Below, piece by piece: positions 8,526-17,255 of a stretch of 64,000 nt of DNA. The notes under the pieces are model-generated. The model was not told the DNA's origin and searched no databases. It was given only the letters and a program-made list of their open reading frames with translations. Origin of the DNA: JAKAAZ01 sp963817855 (GTDB lineage: Bacteria > Acidobacteriota > Terriglobia > Terriglobales > Acidobacteriaceae); assembly GCA_963817855.1 (NCBI GenBank), contig CAWFQA010000001.1:806001-870000 (forward strand), written 5' to 3'. The stretch's first letter is position 1. Each line of letters opens with the position of its first letter. The position numbers and the translations under genes were made by a program.

Positions 8526-9848
8526 ATGACTCCTTCCAATCCCGCACTCGCGGGAACCGGTCCAGCACATACGGCATTGGATCTGAAACGAATTTATCGC
8601 CGCATCACTCTGCGGCTGATTCCATTTCTAATGTTGCTGTATCTGGTCGCGTTCCTGAATCGCGTGAATGTCAGTTTCGCGGCACTCACAATGAACAGCG
8701 ACCTGGGCCTGAGCAATACTCTGTTCGGCATTGGTGCGGGAATTTTCTTTGTCGGCTATGTCCCGTTTGAGGTGCCCAGCAACTTTATGCTGGCGAAGGT
8801 CGGCGCGCGATTGTGGTTGACGGTGCTGCTGGTTCTTATGGGATTGGTTTCAGCAGGGTTCGCCTTCGTGCACACCAGCACTTCCTACATGGTGATGCGC
8901 TTTCTGCTGGGAGCGGCGGAGTCCGGATTTTTTCCGGGCGTCGTGCTCTATCTCACTTTCTGGCTGCCGGCTTCAGTGCGCGGCGGATTGATGTCGTTGT
9001 TCATCGTGTCAATTCCGCTGTCGACGGTGGTGGGCGCGCCGTTGTCGATGGCCATCCTGAAGATGAATGGCATTGCCGGATTGAGAGGCTGGCAGTGGCT
9101 GTTTGTTCTGGAGGGCGGACTCGCCGTCGTGGTCGGTCTGATGATTCCGAAAATCCTTGCTGACTCACCGAAGAAAGCGAGCTGGCTGTCGCCGCAGGAA
9201 TCGACCTGGCTGGTCGCTGCCATCGCCGCTGAATCGCGTCCGACAACCGCGCACGCTTCGTGGGTTCACCTATTTCGCAGCCGCACGGTGCTCGGTTTTG
9301 CGCTGGGCTACTTCATCCTGATGATTGGGCTGTATGGTCTGGGCTTCTGGATTCCACGCATCCTCACCTCGCAAGGGCTTCCGGTCGCACAGACTGGCTG
9401 GATGACGGCGCTTCCGTACGTGATTGCGACTGTGGGCATGGTGCTGTGGTCGCGGCATTCTGATAGCTCGGGCGAACGGCAGTGGCATGTGGTGATCGCA
9501 TTTTTGGCAGCGGCTCTAGGCATGTACGTCGCCTCGGTCACGCAGGTCGTCGCAGTCAGCGTGGCAGGCTTTTCTATCGCCGCTTTAGGAATTTGCGCCG
9601 CCATACCGCTGTTCTGGGTTGCCGCGACAGAACACCTTGGAGAGAACGGCGTCGCCGGAATCGCCCTCATCAACGCGATTGGCTGTCTCGGCGGGTTCTT
9701 TGGCCCGTTCTGGATGGGCTGGCTGGTGGACCGCACGCATTTCTTTTCGGCTGGATTGTTGGCCGCCGCGATCACGCTGGCCATTGGTGCTGGGTTGATG
9801 TATGGATTAAGTCGACCGACTCCATCCGCGAATGCAGTGAAAGCATAA
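8526..9848 (+). CDS. MFS transporter, anion:cation symporter (ACS) type
   Basis: Twelve-helix major facilitator of 440 residues, resembling the phthalate/tartrate/glucarate permease branch. Visible features: RITLRLIPFLMLLYLVAFLNRVNVSFAAL in helix 1, which is typical of this branch (DR/NRxNxxxA), FFVGYVPFEVPSNFML in helix 2, and RFLLGAAESGFFPGVVLYLTFW in helix 4. It probably imports an organic acid or sugar acid with protons; the substrate cannot be named. A possible -10 element TATACT lies at 8486-8491, 34 bases before the ATG. It stands alone between the efflux operon and the convergent PDZ gene. Confidence 0.88.
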   Translation: MTPSNPALAGTGPAHTALDLKRIYRRITLRLIPFLMLLYLVAFLNRVNVSFAALTMNSDLGLSNTLFGIGAGIFFVGYVPFEVPSNFMLAKVGARLWLTVLLVLMGLVSAGFAFVHTSTSYMVMRFLLGAAESGFFPGVVLYLTFWLPASVRGGLMSLFIVSIPLSTVVGAPLSMAILKMNGIAGLRGWQWLFVLEGGLAVVVGLMIPKILADSPKKASWLSPQESTWLVAAIAAESRPTTAHASWVHLFRSRTVLGFALGYFILMIGLYGLGFWIPRILTSQGLPVAQTGWMTALPYVIATVGMVLWSRHSDSSGERQWHVVIAFLAAALGMYVASVTQVVAVSVAGFSIAALGICAAIPLFWVAATEHLGENGVAGIALINAIGCLGGFFGPFWMGWLVDRTHFFSAGLLAAAITLAIGAGLMYGLSRPTPSANAVKA

Positions 9849-9882
9849 GATGAAATCCGCGGGCATCGGCAAGCGGCTGTGC

Positions 9883-10761
9883 TCAGGATTTGCTGGCGGC
9901 TAGGGTGAGGATCAATGTCTGCGGCTGGCGGTGGCGCATGATTTGCAGCTTGATGGCCGCGTTTTTATTTTGGCGCAGCGCATGGTTCCACCTGCTGCGG
10001 GAGGTCATCGGCACATCGTCGGCCTTGCAGATCACATCGCCCGCCTGCACGCCGGCGCGGAGGCCAGGACTGTTGGGATCGATGTTCTTGACCAGCAGAC
10101 CGGTTGAATTCTTCAGTCCAAAATAGCGCGCCAGCTGTGGGTTTAGAACGTCCAGCGTGATGCCGGTATAGGGAGGCGTGCCGGGAATGTAGCTCATCAG
10201 GCCGCCGTTGGAGCTGAAGGTTTTTCCAATGTCGGAGGATGCCACGCCAAAAAATCCGCTGGGCGGCGGCGGTTGGACGGGATCTTGCGCAGCCGTCGGC
10301 GCGTTGGGATCAGGGACGGTGTAGTGCTGCGACCAGGCTTCCTTCTCCACCGTGTCGCGATCCGCCAGCACAACCGTAATTTCCATGGGTTTGTCGCCCC
10401 GGACAATATTCAATACGACGGACTCTCCGGGATTCATTTTATGCAGCGTGTCGGTCAGGCCTTCGGCGCTTTGTGCTTTTTTCCCGGCGAACTTCACGAT
10501 CACATCGTTCGCATGCAGACCGGCTTTTCCCGCCGGCGCATCGTGATCCACGGCAGCAATTGCGACGCCTTCATTCGAATCCAGATGGAGCGTTTTTCGT
10601 TGTTGCCTGTTCAGGTTTTCGAAATCTACGCCAAGGTACCCGCCATGATGATGAGAACTACTCATCCCGACCATCGGTTCCATGGAATGCGTACCGGCTG
10701 CCGCTGGCAGCACCAGCAGAACAAGGCAGGCAAGACTCCATAAGAACGATGGACGTTTCAT
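9883..10761 (-). CDS. Secreted protein with two PDZ domains
   Basis: The 292-residue product starts at ATG 10761 (MKRPSFLWSLACLVLLVL), giving a clean signal peptide cut near PAAAG. Two PDZ domains follow: residues about 40-130 (GYLGVDFENL, GVAIAAVDHDAPAGKAGLHANDVIV) and about 165-290 (LLVKNIDPNSPGLRAGVQAGDVI). There is no trypsin-like or other protease domain, so it resembles an HtrA without its catalytic half. It may bind unfolded envelope proteins or C-termini in the periplasm. It follows the sigma/anti-sigma pair on the same strand after a 220-base gap holding a stem-loop, so it is probably separately transcribed, though it might belong to that regulon. Confidence 0.85.
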   Translation of the reverse strand: MKRPSFLWSLACLVLLVLPAAAGTHSMEPMVGMSSSHHHGGYLGVDFENLNRQQRKTLHLDSNEGVAIAAVDHDAPAGKAGLHANDVIVKFAGKKAQSAEGLTDTLHKMNPGESVVLNIVRGDKPMEITVVLADRDTVEKEAWSQHYTVPDPNAPTAAQDPVQPPPPSGFFGVASSDIGKTFSSNGGLMSYIPGTPPYTGITLDVLNPQLARYFGLKNSTGLLVKNIDPNSPGLRAGVQAGDVICKADDVPMTSRSRWNHALRQNKNAAIKLQIMRHRQPQTLILTLAASKS

Positions 10762-10937
10762 AAATTCATTTCTGTATTGCAAAGCGCGTTGGCGGCTTCA
10801 TTTACATTCGATTCGCAATCCGGCTCCGCGCCTTACTGTATCAGGACGTTGCTTCGCAGCAAATCAGTTCCCGGTGTTCGGAAGGTTTTTAGGACCCATA
10901 GGATCGACTGCCATGGATCCCGTTGGATGTCGGACTG

Positions 10938-10965
10938 CCGCCTCATCGCATCCACATTGAGGCGG
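10938..10965 (-). terminator. Stem-loop after the anti-sigma gene
   Basis: CCGCCTCA (10938-10945) pairs perfectly with TGAGGCGG (10958-10965) around a 12-base loop, 18 bases past the stop of the anti-sigma gene on the minus strand. The position fits transcription termination of the sigma operon, but no T-run follows the stem. Confidence 0.5.
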
Positions 10966-10982
10966 GGTTGAGTCGAGCGCGA

Positions 10983-11951
10983 CTATTCCGTGGGGGGAAT
11001 CGCCTGCAGTACTTTGAGCGACGCTTCGCGAATGGCCGGGTTGTTATCTGCGGTAGAGACAGATTGCAGCACCATCCGGACACTGCTATCCGCCTGGACA
11101 GGTTCCAGCATCTGCAACGCCTGGCTTCGAACCGATTGGCTGGGGTCATGCATCAGCGACTCGAGCACAGCGTCTCGCACTCGAACATCCTTGCCCACAT
11201 ACGGCTTGAGCCCTTCCAGCGCTTTCAACCGCACCCCGGGCTCCCGGTCATACCGCAAAGCGACCATCAGGGCAGTCCGTACCGGTCCATCCTCACAGAA
11301 GTGACCCGCCTTGCATTGCGCAGCCAGCAGAGCGATGGAATTGCTTTGGACATCTGGATCAACGGCATTCTGAGTGGCCATCAGCAGCAGCTTCTGCACC
11401 TCGGGGTCGTCAATCGAACCCTCGACGGTGGCGGGCACCATGGTGTTGAAGTGGACCTCCACCATGTCGGTATTCGGGTGCTGGACAATTTGGCTTACGT
11501 TATACACCGACGGAGCCGCAGTGCTTTCTGTGGGGGTGGCTGCAGCGACGAGCTGCGCGGCGGGGTGGTGCCGCAACGAATGCTTCCAGTAGTGTCCAGC
11601 GGAGGCTCCAATCCCCACGCCCACCACGGCAACCGCCACCGCCATGCCGGGCGCGGCGTGCAACTGGGCCAGAAATCCCTGCCATCCGATTTGAAATCGC
11701 ATCCACAGGCCGGCAGGCGGCAACAGATCCAGTGCGCCATCCAGCCGGACCCGACTTTGAGCGAGCAGGTTGGGGGAGGGTTCTTCGACCGGCGCCAGAG
11801 ACATGGTCTGTCGAAGCGCCTGGTAAGCTTGCAACTCACCTCGGCAAAATTCACAGCCTGCCATGTGCAGTTCCAGGCTGTGGCTGTGTTCGTCGGACAG
11901 CTCTCCGTAGATATATTGCACAATCAACTGTTGTGCATGATCGCATTTCAT
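10983..11951 (-). CDS. Putative membrane anti-sigma factor with HEAT-like repeats
   Basis: The 322-residue product opens with a zinc-binding anti-sigma domain: MKCDHAQQLIVQYIYGELSD, then HMAGCEFC, the HxxxCxxC motif of ZAS-type anti-sigma factors (residues about 30-40). A membrane helix lies near residues 105-125 (MAVAVAVVGVGIGASAG). The outside part, from about 180 to the end, is a run of helical repeats with HEAT character (VRTALMVALRYDREPGVRLK, VRDAVLESLMHDPSQSVRSQ). It starts 45 bases after the sigma gene, as expected for cotranscribed sigma/anti-sigma pairs. By family analogy it holds the sigma factor at the membrane until a periplasmic signal, perhaps sensed by the HEAT part, releases it. 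Confidence 0.85.
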   Translation of the reverse strand: MKCDHAQQLIVQYIYGELSDEHSHSLELHMAGCEFCRGELQAYQALRQTMSLAPVEEPSPNLLAQSRVRLDGALDLLPPAGLWMRFQIGWQGFLAQLHAAPGMAVAVAVVGVGIGASAGHYWKHSLRHHPAAQLVAAATPTESTAAPSVYNVSQIVQHPNTDMVEVHFNTMVPATVEGSIDDPEVQKLLLMATQNAVDPDVQSNSIALLAAQCKAGHFCEDGPVRTALMVALRYDREPGVRLKALEGLKPYVGKDVRVRDAVLESLMHDPSQSVRSQALQMLEPVQADSSVRMVLQSVSTADNNPAIREASLKVLQAIPPTE

Positions 11952-11996
11952 GGCCTGCTCCTGAAGTTGAAAAAGTACGTCATCTTTTACCGTCTT

Positions 11997-12593
11997 TTAT
12001 CGCACGACTGACAACTGTGTCCGCAGTTTTCGGGTAGCACGGAAGAGCGTGTTCTTCGCCGTCTCTTCCGTTGTGTTCAACATCTCGCCAATGGTCCGCA
12101 GCCGCAGACCCTGGTAATGCTTCAGCTCAAATACAGTGCGCTCGCGCGGGGTCAAGGTGCCCAACGCGATCTGAATTTTCTCCGCCAATATTTTTCGGTC
12201 GAGTTCCCGCCCAGGATTGGCCATGGCGCGATCATCCGACACGTTGATCATGGTGTCGTGTTCCTCGCCGGTGCCGTCCACGATCACCGACGGATCTTCG
12301 CGGCGAGTTTTGCGACGGCGCAGCAGGTCCAGGCAAAGATTGGTGACGATGCGATAGATCCAGGTATAGAAGGAGCACTCGAAGCGAAAGCTCCCAATAT
12401 GTCGATAGGCCTTCAGGAACGCTTCCTGATGGATGTCCTGCGCATCCTGCTCTGAACCGGTCAGGTGAAGGGCCAGGCGCAGCACGGCCTGATCGTACTG
12501 GCGCACGAGGACATCAAAGGCTTCGCGGGAGCCTTTTTGGGCCTCGCGGATCAGTTCCGCGTCCTGCAGCCGCGCTGAACTATCGGCGTACAT
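11997..12593 (-). CDS. ECF-type RNA polymerase sigma factor
   Basis: Sigma-70 family protein of 198 residues with only regions 2 and 4. Region 2: FDVLVRQYDQAVLRLALHLT, DAQDIHQEAFLKAYRHI and the FYTWIYRIVTNLCLDLLRRR stretch that binds the -10 element. A charged linker follows, then region 4: LTPRERTVFELKHYQGLRL, IGEMLNTTEETAKNTLFRATRKL, the helix-turn-helix for the -35 element. I take the ATG at 12593 (MYADSSARL) rather than upstream in-frame starts, because the domain begins immediately after; AAGG lies directly in front. The cognate anti-sigma gene follows. Confidence 0.93.
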   Translation of the reverse strand: MYADSSARLQDAELIREAQKGSREAFDVLVRQYDQAVLRLALHLTGSEQDAQDIHQEAFLKAYRHIGSFRFECSFYTWIYRIVTNLCLDLLRRRKTRREDPSVIVDGTGEEHDTMINVSDDRAMANPGRELDRKILAEKIQIALGTLTPRERTVFELKHYQGLRLRTIGEMLNTTEETAKNTLFRATRKLRTQLSVVR

Positions 12594-12893
12594 CCTTGGT
12601 TTTGATTGTATCCGTGAGGGCGCAGTTCGGCTTTGTGGGGTAGCAAAGGGGTCTTGGAAAAGGATGGCGAATCGCCGCGGCTCCATCGGTTATGTCTCCA
12701 ATCGTTTTGACGCCATTTTTAGGCAAACGTGAGCCGATCCAGTGTTTGTGATCAAGGGGCAGGCAAGCATGACCGCGGCACCGACATCCTCCTTTCCTTA
12801 GCTATAGTTCGGGGCGGTGTGGCTGGCATACACATGGGAAGAGGCTCTTGCAGCAAGAAATGGAGACCGCGGTTTTGCTCTACACTGGGCCTC
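12594..12893. other. 300-base divergent promoter region, sigma factor / RNase HI
   Basis: No gene seen. On the minus strand TACAAT (12605-12610) lies 11 bases before the sigma-factor ATG and may be its -10 element; I could not identify a convincing -35 or an ECF-type autoregulatory motif. On the plus strand TACACT lies just before rnhA. Confidence 0.4.
12881..12886 (+). promoter_or_regulatory. Putative -10 element for a leaderless rnhA transcript
   Basis: TACACT ends 7 bases before the ATG at 12894, so transcription would begin at or next to the start codon. No Shine-Dalgarno sequence is visible. No clear -35 box. Confidence 0.35.
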
Positions 12894-13565
12894 ATGACTC
12901 CTGTTTCCCATCGAACTTCCGCCGACACCCAATCCTCATTTTTCTCGAGTGATTCAGCCCGCAAACCGGCCGCTGGCAACTGGGCCGTCGCCTATACCGA
13001 TGGAGGATCGCGCGGCAATCCCGGCCCCTCTGGCTATGGAGTGGTGATTCTGGGGGAAGATGGAAAGGTTCTCGGCGAACTCAGCGAATTTCTAGGGATG
13101 CGCACCAACAATGTTGCGGAATATTCAGGCCTGCTGGCGGCCCTGGAGTTTGCGCTGGCCAAGGGTCATCCACGACTGCGCGTGGTTTCCGATTCGGAAT
13201 TGATGGTGAAACAGATCCGTGGGCAGTATCGCGTGCAAAGTCCGGATCTGCGCCCGCTGTATGAGGAAGCCAAGCGCCGCATCGCCCAGCTGGAGGCCTT
13301 CCAGATTGAACATGTGCTGCGAGGCAAGAATAAAAAAGCCGATGAACTGGCGAACCTGGCGATGGATCGAGGGATGCGGCGGAAGTCTGAGGCGAAGGCT
13401 GGTGCGCCCGGTGCGCCGGTTGTTGCTGCAGAGCCGCCGGTGCGACCGCTGCGTGGCATCGTGAAGGATGGAAGAATCAACCTGCTGGAAGGATCGATTC
13501 CAGAGGGAACCATCGTGGTGGTGATGCCGGAAAAGGCACTGGGACAGAGAATAGGCAAGCCATAG
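12894..13565 (+). CDS. rnhA: Ribonuclease HI family protein
   Basis: Endonuclease that removes RNA from RNA-DNA hybrids. The 223-residue product carries the four expected metal-binding acids: D36 in YTDGGSRGNPG, E76 in NNVAEYSGLL, D100 in VVSDSELM and D150 in KKADELANLAMD. The sequence type (YTDGGSRGN, VKQIRGQY) resembles the acyl-CoA-binding/archaeal-like RNase HI branch rather than E. coli RnhA. A 35-residue leader precedes the domain and about 65 residues follow it; the tail VRPLRGIVKDGRINLLEGSI looks like a small beta domain of unknown role. Start ATG 12894 is preferred over longer in-frame readings that run back into the promoter region. Confidence 0.88.
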   Translation: MTPVSHRTSADTQSSFFSSDSARKPAAGNWAVAYTDGGSRGNPGPSGYGVVILGEDGKVLGELSEFLGMRTNNVAEYSGLLAALEFALAKGHPRLRVVSDSELMVKQIRGQYRVQSPDLRPLYEEAKRRIAQLEAFQIEHVLRGKNKKADELANLAMDRGMRRKSEAKAGAPGAPVVAAEPPVRPLRGIVKDGRINLLEGSIPEGTIVVVMPEKALGQRIGKP

Positions 13566-13604
13566 GTGGCGGTTCAGCTGTGTGTGACGCGAAGCTAGGC
13601 CGTT

Positions 13605-14081
13605 TCAGCCAGCCAATGCGGCTTTGACTTGCTCGCTGACCAGCTTGCCATCGGCGCGCAAGCTGGCGGCTTGAAATTTGGCCTGCACCGCTTTCATCAC
13701 ACTACCCATATCGCGTGGAGTTGGCCGGGAACCTACGGCGGACATCTCCGCGATGACGGCCTCGACGTTGCTGCGGATATCTTCTGGGGAGGCGGATTTG
13801 GGCAGGTAGCTTTCGATGATGGGAATTTCGGCGGCTTCCTTCTCCACCAGGTCCATGCGGTTGCCCTTGGTGAACTGCTCAATGGAATCCCGCCGCTGCT
13901 TCACCATGGTGACCAGGACCTGCTCGGCTTCGGCATCGGTCAGCGGTGAGCGTTTGTCGATTTCCTTATTCTTGAGCGCAGATTTCATCATGCGGAGAGT
14001 CGACAGGCGGTCTGCCTCACGCGACTTCATCGCCGCCACCATGTCCTGCTGCACTTTGTCCGTCAAGCTCACTAAAACCAC
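13605..14081 (-). CDS. GatB/YqeY domain protein
   Basis: Stand-alone YqeY protein of 158 residues, related to the C-terminal tRNA-binding domain of GatB. It is entirely helical: KVQQDMVAAMKSREADRLS and LRMMKSALKNKEID near the N-terminus are family hallmarks, followed by RRDSIEQFTKGNR and EIPIIESYLPK. Such proteins may help amidotransferase or tRNA handling, but the free-standing form has no settled role. The start is GTG at 14081 with GGAG five bases upstream; a second GTG at 14072 is also possible. Convergent with rnhA. Confidence 0.9.
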   Translation of the reverse strand: MVLVSLTDKVQQDMVAAMKSREADRLSTLRMMKSALKNKEIDKRSPLTDAEAEQVLVTMVKQRRDSIEQFTKGNRMDLVEKEAAEIPIIESYLPKSASPEDIRSNVEAVIAEMSAVGSRPTPRDMGSVMKAVQAKFQAASLRADGKLVSEQVKAALAG

Positions 14082-14158
14082 CGCCTCTCCACGTTGCCGC
14101 TGAAAAAAGACCGCAATCCTTCAATTATAGGCGTGCAGCAAAACCCTTGTTTTTTCTC

Positions 14159-14164
14159 TAGAAT
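14159..14164 (+). promoter_or_regulatory. Putative -10 element for the aminotransferase gene
   Basis: TAGAAT ends 6 bases before the ATG at 14171, which would put the transcript start at the start codon. The intervening GGAAGC could alternatively serve as a weak ribosome site on a longer transcript. Confidence 0.35.
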
Positions 14165-14170
14165 GGAAGC

Positions 14171-15418
14171 ATGTTCCATAAGACGCGTCTCTTCACTCCC
14201 GGCCCGACTCCTTTGCTGCCAGCGGCGCAGTTTGCCATGGCTGCCGCTGATCTGCACCACCGCACTCCGGAATTTCGCGCCCTTTATCAGCGCGTTCTGG
14301 AACAGCTCCAGACATTTGTCGGCTCAACGAACGATGTCATTCTGCTGACAAGCTCCGGTACAGGGGCAATGGAGGCTGCCATCTCCAATCTGACCTCTCC
14401 GGGCGACCGCGTGCTGGTGCTGACGGCCGGTAAATTCGGCGAACGCTGGACTGGCCTGGCGAAGGCGTTTGGCTGTCAGCCAGACGTCGTGAGCGCTCCT
14501 TATGGACAGACATTCTCTTTAGAAGTCGCGAAGGCTGGGCTGCGCAGCGATACGCGCCTGGTGCTGATGCAGGCGACCGAGACCTCGACCGGCGTTCGCC
14601 ACGACGTGCAAGCTGTGGCGAAGATGTTGCGCTCGGCCGGCAGCGATGCCTTGCTGGTGGTCGACGCCATTACCGGCCTGGGAACCACGCATCTGGATAT
14701 GGATGCCTGGGGCGTCGATGTGCTGATTGGTGGGTCGCAGAAAGCTGTCATGATTCCGCCGGGATTGGCCTACATGGCCGTCAGCGAGCGCGCCTGGAAG
14801 CGGATGGAGACGACCAAGAATCCCCGCTACTACTTTGATCTCCGTAGGGAGCGGAAGGTAGCCGCGAAGGGTGAGTCCGCATACACGCCGGGAGTGGCGC
14901 TGATCGCCGCGTTGGGAGCAGCGTTCGACTACATTGCCGCGCAGGCGGATGGGGATCTGGCGAAGGGCCGCGTGGCGCTGGTGGAAAATGCCGAGACCTG
15001 CGCTGCCATGATGCGTGCGGCTGTCCCCGCCATGGGGATGCGCCTGTTCGCGCCGGATGCGCCCGCGGCGGCGGTGACGGCTGTGATGCCTCCGGACGGC
15101 GTGGATTCCGGCATTATTGTGAAGCAGTTGAAGGCGCGCTTTGGGACGATTGTCGCCAATGGACAGGGAGAAATGAAGGGCCAGCTGTTCCGTGTGGCGC
15201 ATCTCGGATTTTTCGATCCGCTGGACACGCTGGCGGTGATTGGCGCGCTGGAACAGGTGACCGTTGACTCGCTGCCGCCTTCGAAATTCCAATTGGGCGA
15301 TGCGCTTGCCGCCGCGCAGCGCGTATTCGCAGAGCGCAGCCGCAGCCTGGACAGCGCCGCCTCTTCAAATTCTTCAAAAACCAATGCTGTCGCCGAACCC
15401 GCCGGGGTTGGTCGATAG
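14171..15418 (+). CDS. Class V aminotransferase (alanine-glyoxylate / phosphoserine type)
   Basis: PLP enzyme of 415 residues. Landmarks: the N-terminal LFTPGPTPLLP, HHRTPEFRALY, the cofactor-binding TSSGTGAMEAAI, VVDAITGLGT with the aspartate that contacts the pyridine nitrogen, and the Schiff-base lysine in GGSQKAVMIPPG. It belongs to the alanine-glyoxylate/serine-pyruvate aminotransferase group. Because serA follows after 100 bases on the same strand and no serC is nearby, it most likely transaminates 3-phosphohydroxypyruvate to phosphoserine, as proposed for related class V enzymes in other lineages; serine-glyoxylate exchange is the alternative. The C-terminal 25 residues are a Ser/Ala-rich tail with no match in the fold. 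Confidence 0.88.
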   Translation: MFHKTRLFTPGPTPLLPAAQFAMAAADLHHRTPEFRALYQRVLEQLQTFVGSTNDVILLTSSGTGAMEAAISNLTSPGDRVLVLTAGKFGERWTGLAKAFGCQPDVVSAPYGQTFSLEVAKAGLRSDTRLVLMQATETSTGVRHDVQAVAKMLRSAGSDALLVVDAITGLGTTHLDMDAWGVDVLIGGSQKAVMIPPGLAYMAVSERAWKRMETTKNPRYYFDLRRERKVAAKGESAYTPGVALIAALGAAFDYIAAQADGDLAKGRVALVENAETCAAMMRAAVPAMGMRLFAPDAPAAAVTAVMPPDGVDSGIIVKQLKARFGTIVANGQGEMKGQLFRVAHLGFFDPLDTLAVIGALEQVTVDSLPPSKFQLGDALAAAQRVFAERSRSLDSAASSNSSKTNAVAEPAGVGR

Positions 15419-15518
15419 CTGTTTTCCTCCGGGTGCTCCCGTTTCAGAAAGATGCGGAGCGCCCTTTGCCCAGGGCCTTGGGACGGTAGCTTCAGAACCA
15501 ATGATAGGAAAACCACCC

Positions 15519-17123
15519 ATGAAAGTCGTTCTCGCAGAGAAGGTCTCTCCAGCTACGATTGCTGTCTTTGCCGATGCCGCTGATTGGAAAGTTGTCACTC
15601 ACGATCAGATCAAGAATGGCCTGTCCGCCGAGTTGGCGGACGCCGACGCCTTGGTTGTTCGCTCCGCCGTTCAGGTGGATGCCGCTCTGCTGGAGAAAGC
15701 TCCTAAGCTGCGCGTGATTGGACGTGCCGGCGTAGGCGTGGACAATATCGACGCAGAAGCCGCGACGCGCAACGGCATCGTGGTGATGAATACTCCAGGG
15801 GCGAATGCGGTCGCGGTGGCGGAACTGACCCTGGCGCTGATGATTGATCTGGCTCGCATGGTGCCGCGCGCGAATACGACCATGCATGCGGGAAGCTGGG
15901 AAAAGAAATCGCTGCAGGGCACGGAGCTGCGCGGTAAAACGCTGGGCATTGTCGGTCTGGGTCGCGTGGGGTTAGAGGTCGCGCGGCGTGCCCGTGGCTT
16001 TGGAATGGAACTCGTCGGCAACGATCCCTTTGTTTCTGCAGCGATCGCCCGCGAAAATGGTGTGCGCCTCGCGAGCCGCGAGGAAGTGTTTCGCCAGGCC
16101 GATTATCTGACGCTGCACGTCGGACTGACCGCGGATACAGAAGGCATGTTGAATGCTGCAACTTTTGCCACCATGAAGAAAGGCGTGCGACTGGTCAACT
16201 GTGCACGCGGCGAACTGATCGTAGAAGAAGACCTGGTGGCTGCGCTGAAGAGCGGCCAGGTCGCGGGGGCAGCGCTCGATGTTTTCCGCGAGGAGCCGCT
16301 GAAGGATTCGCCATTTTTTGGGCTCGACAATGTGATTCTGACGCCGCACATCGCCGGCTCAACCGCAGAAGCGCAGGAGGCAGTCGGAATTCAGATCGCG
16401 GAACAGGTTCGCGCGTATCTCAGCACTGGCGTGGTCCAGAATGCGGTGAATTTCCCGTCGCTTTCCTATGAGGAATACACCGCGCTGGCACCTTACATTG
16501 AGTTGGGCGAACGTCTTGGCAAATTCGTGACCGCGACCTTCGGATCGAGTGTGGAGAGCGTCGAACTAGCCTACTCCGGCCAATTGGCGGAGATGCGCAC
16601 GGAGTTAGTTCGCGGCGCTGCGCTATGCGGAATTCTCAGCCGATCCGAACACGTGAATCGCATCAATGCGGCTTCTGTTGCCGCCGAGCATGGTATTCGT
16701 GTGCACGAGCAAACAACGGAGGTTCTGATCGGTGGCGCCGGCAACGTGTTGAAGCTGACGCTGCATGCCGCCCAGCAGAGCATGACGGTGAGCGGCACGG
16801 CGCGCCACGGAAGATTTCCCCGCCTGCTGTCGTGCGATGGCATTGATATCGAAGCGCCGCTGGAAGGAACGCTGCTGTTCCTGCGCAACCAGGACGTTCC
16901 CGGCGTCATCGGCAAAATCGGTACGACGCTGGGAGACAACGACGTGAATATTGCCAATTTTGCCTTGGGCCGCGCCGATAGCCATGACGGCAATGGCGTT
17001 CGGCAGGCGCTGGCTGTGATCCACATGGACGTCGAGACCACGCCAGCTCAGATGCAGAAGGCCGTGGAAGCTTTGACCAATCTGAAGGCGATTACAAGTG
17101 TCCGGCTGGTCAAACTGACGTAA
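15519..17123 (+). CDS. serA: D-3-phosphoglycerate dehydrogenase
   Basis: Oxidises 3-phosphoglycerate to 3-phosphohydroxypyruvate with NAD, the first step of serine synthesis. The 534-residue product is the long form: a substrate/NAD core with LGIVGLGRVGLEVARRA (GxGxxG), the catalytic arginine in NCARGELIVEED and histidine in LTPHIAGSTAEAQ, an intervening ASB domain, and a C-terminal ACT domain (RNQDVPGVIGKIGTTLGDN) that usually binds serine as feedback inhibitor. The ATG at 15519 has AGGA nine bases upstream; another ATG at 15501 is in frame. It follows the class V aminotransferase, making a two-gene serine unit. Confidence 0.95.
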   Translation: MKVVLAEKVSPATIAVFADAADWKVVTHDQIKNGLSAELADADALVVRSAVQVDAALLEKAPKLRVIGRAGVGVDNIDAEAATRNGIVVMNTPGANAVAVAELTLALMIDLARMVPRANTTMHAGSWEKKSLQGTELRGKTLGIVGLGRVGLEVARRARGFGMELVGNDPFVSAAIARENGVRLASREEVFRQADYLTLHVGLTADTEGMLNAATFATMKKGVRLVNCARGELIVEEDLVAALKSGQVAGAALDVFREEPLKDSPFFGLDNVILTPHIAGSTAEAQEAVGIQIAEQVRAYLSTGVVQNAVNFPSLSYEEYTALAPYIELGERLGKFVTATFGSSVESVELAYSGQLAEMRTELVRGAALCGILSRSEHVNRINAASVAAEHGIRVHEQTTEVLIGGAGNVLKLTLHAAQQSMTVSGTARHGRFPRLLSCDGIDIEAPLEGTLLFLRNQDVPGVIGKIGTTLGDNDVNIANFALGRADSHDGNGVRQALAVIHMDVETTPAQMQKAVEALTNLKAITSVRLVKLT

Positions 17124-17255
17124 GCTGAATCGCGAAGGCAGGGCAACCTTGCAGCATCGAGCGCGCCTGCAGTAGCATCTCAAATGCAGCGCCCGAGCCT
17201 ATGCTGGACCGAAAGCAGTGATTCGAAGGCTCGTTTTGTAGAAGGGTATCCTTGC

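Noticed and set aside
10923..12011. Plus-strand frame of 362 codons opposite the anti-sigma gene
   Set aside because: Composition atypical (His/Arg/Gln), no domain; the minus strand encodes a clear ZAS/HEAT protein next to its sigma factor.
12729..12893. Longer RNase HI start inside the sigma-factor promoter region
   Set aside because: The extra residues have no family resemblance and would fill the whole divergent promoter region.
14519..15292. Antisense frame of 257 codons opposite the class V aminotransferase
   Set aside because: Shadow of a gene with a complete PLP-binding site; no independent start signal or domain.
15264..15518. N-terminal extension of SerA overlapping the aminotransferase gene
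   Set aside because: Family members start at MKVVLAEKV and AGGA precedes ATG 15519.
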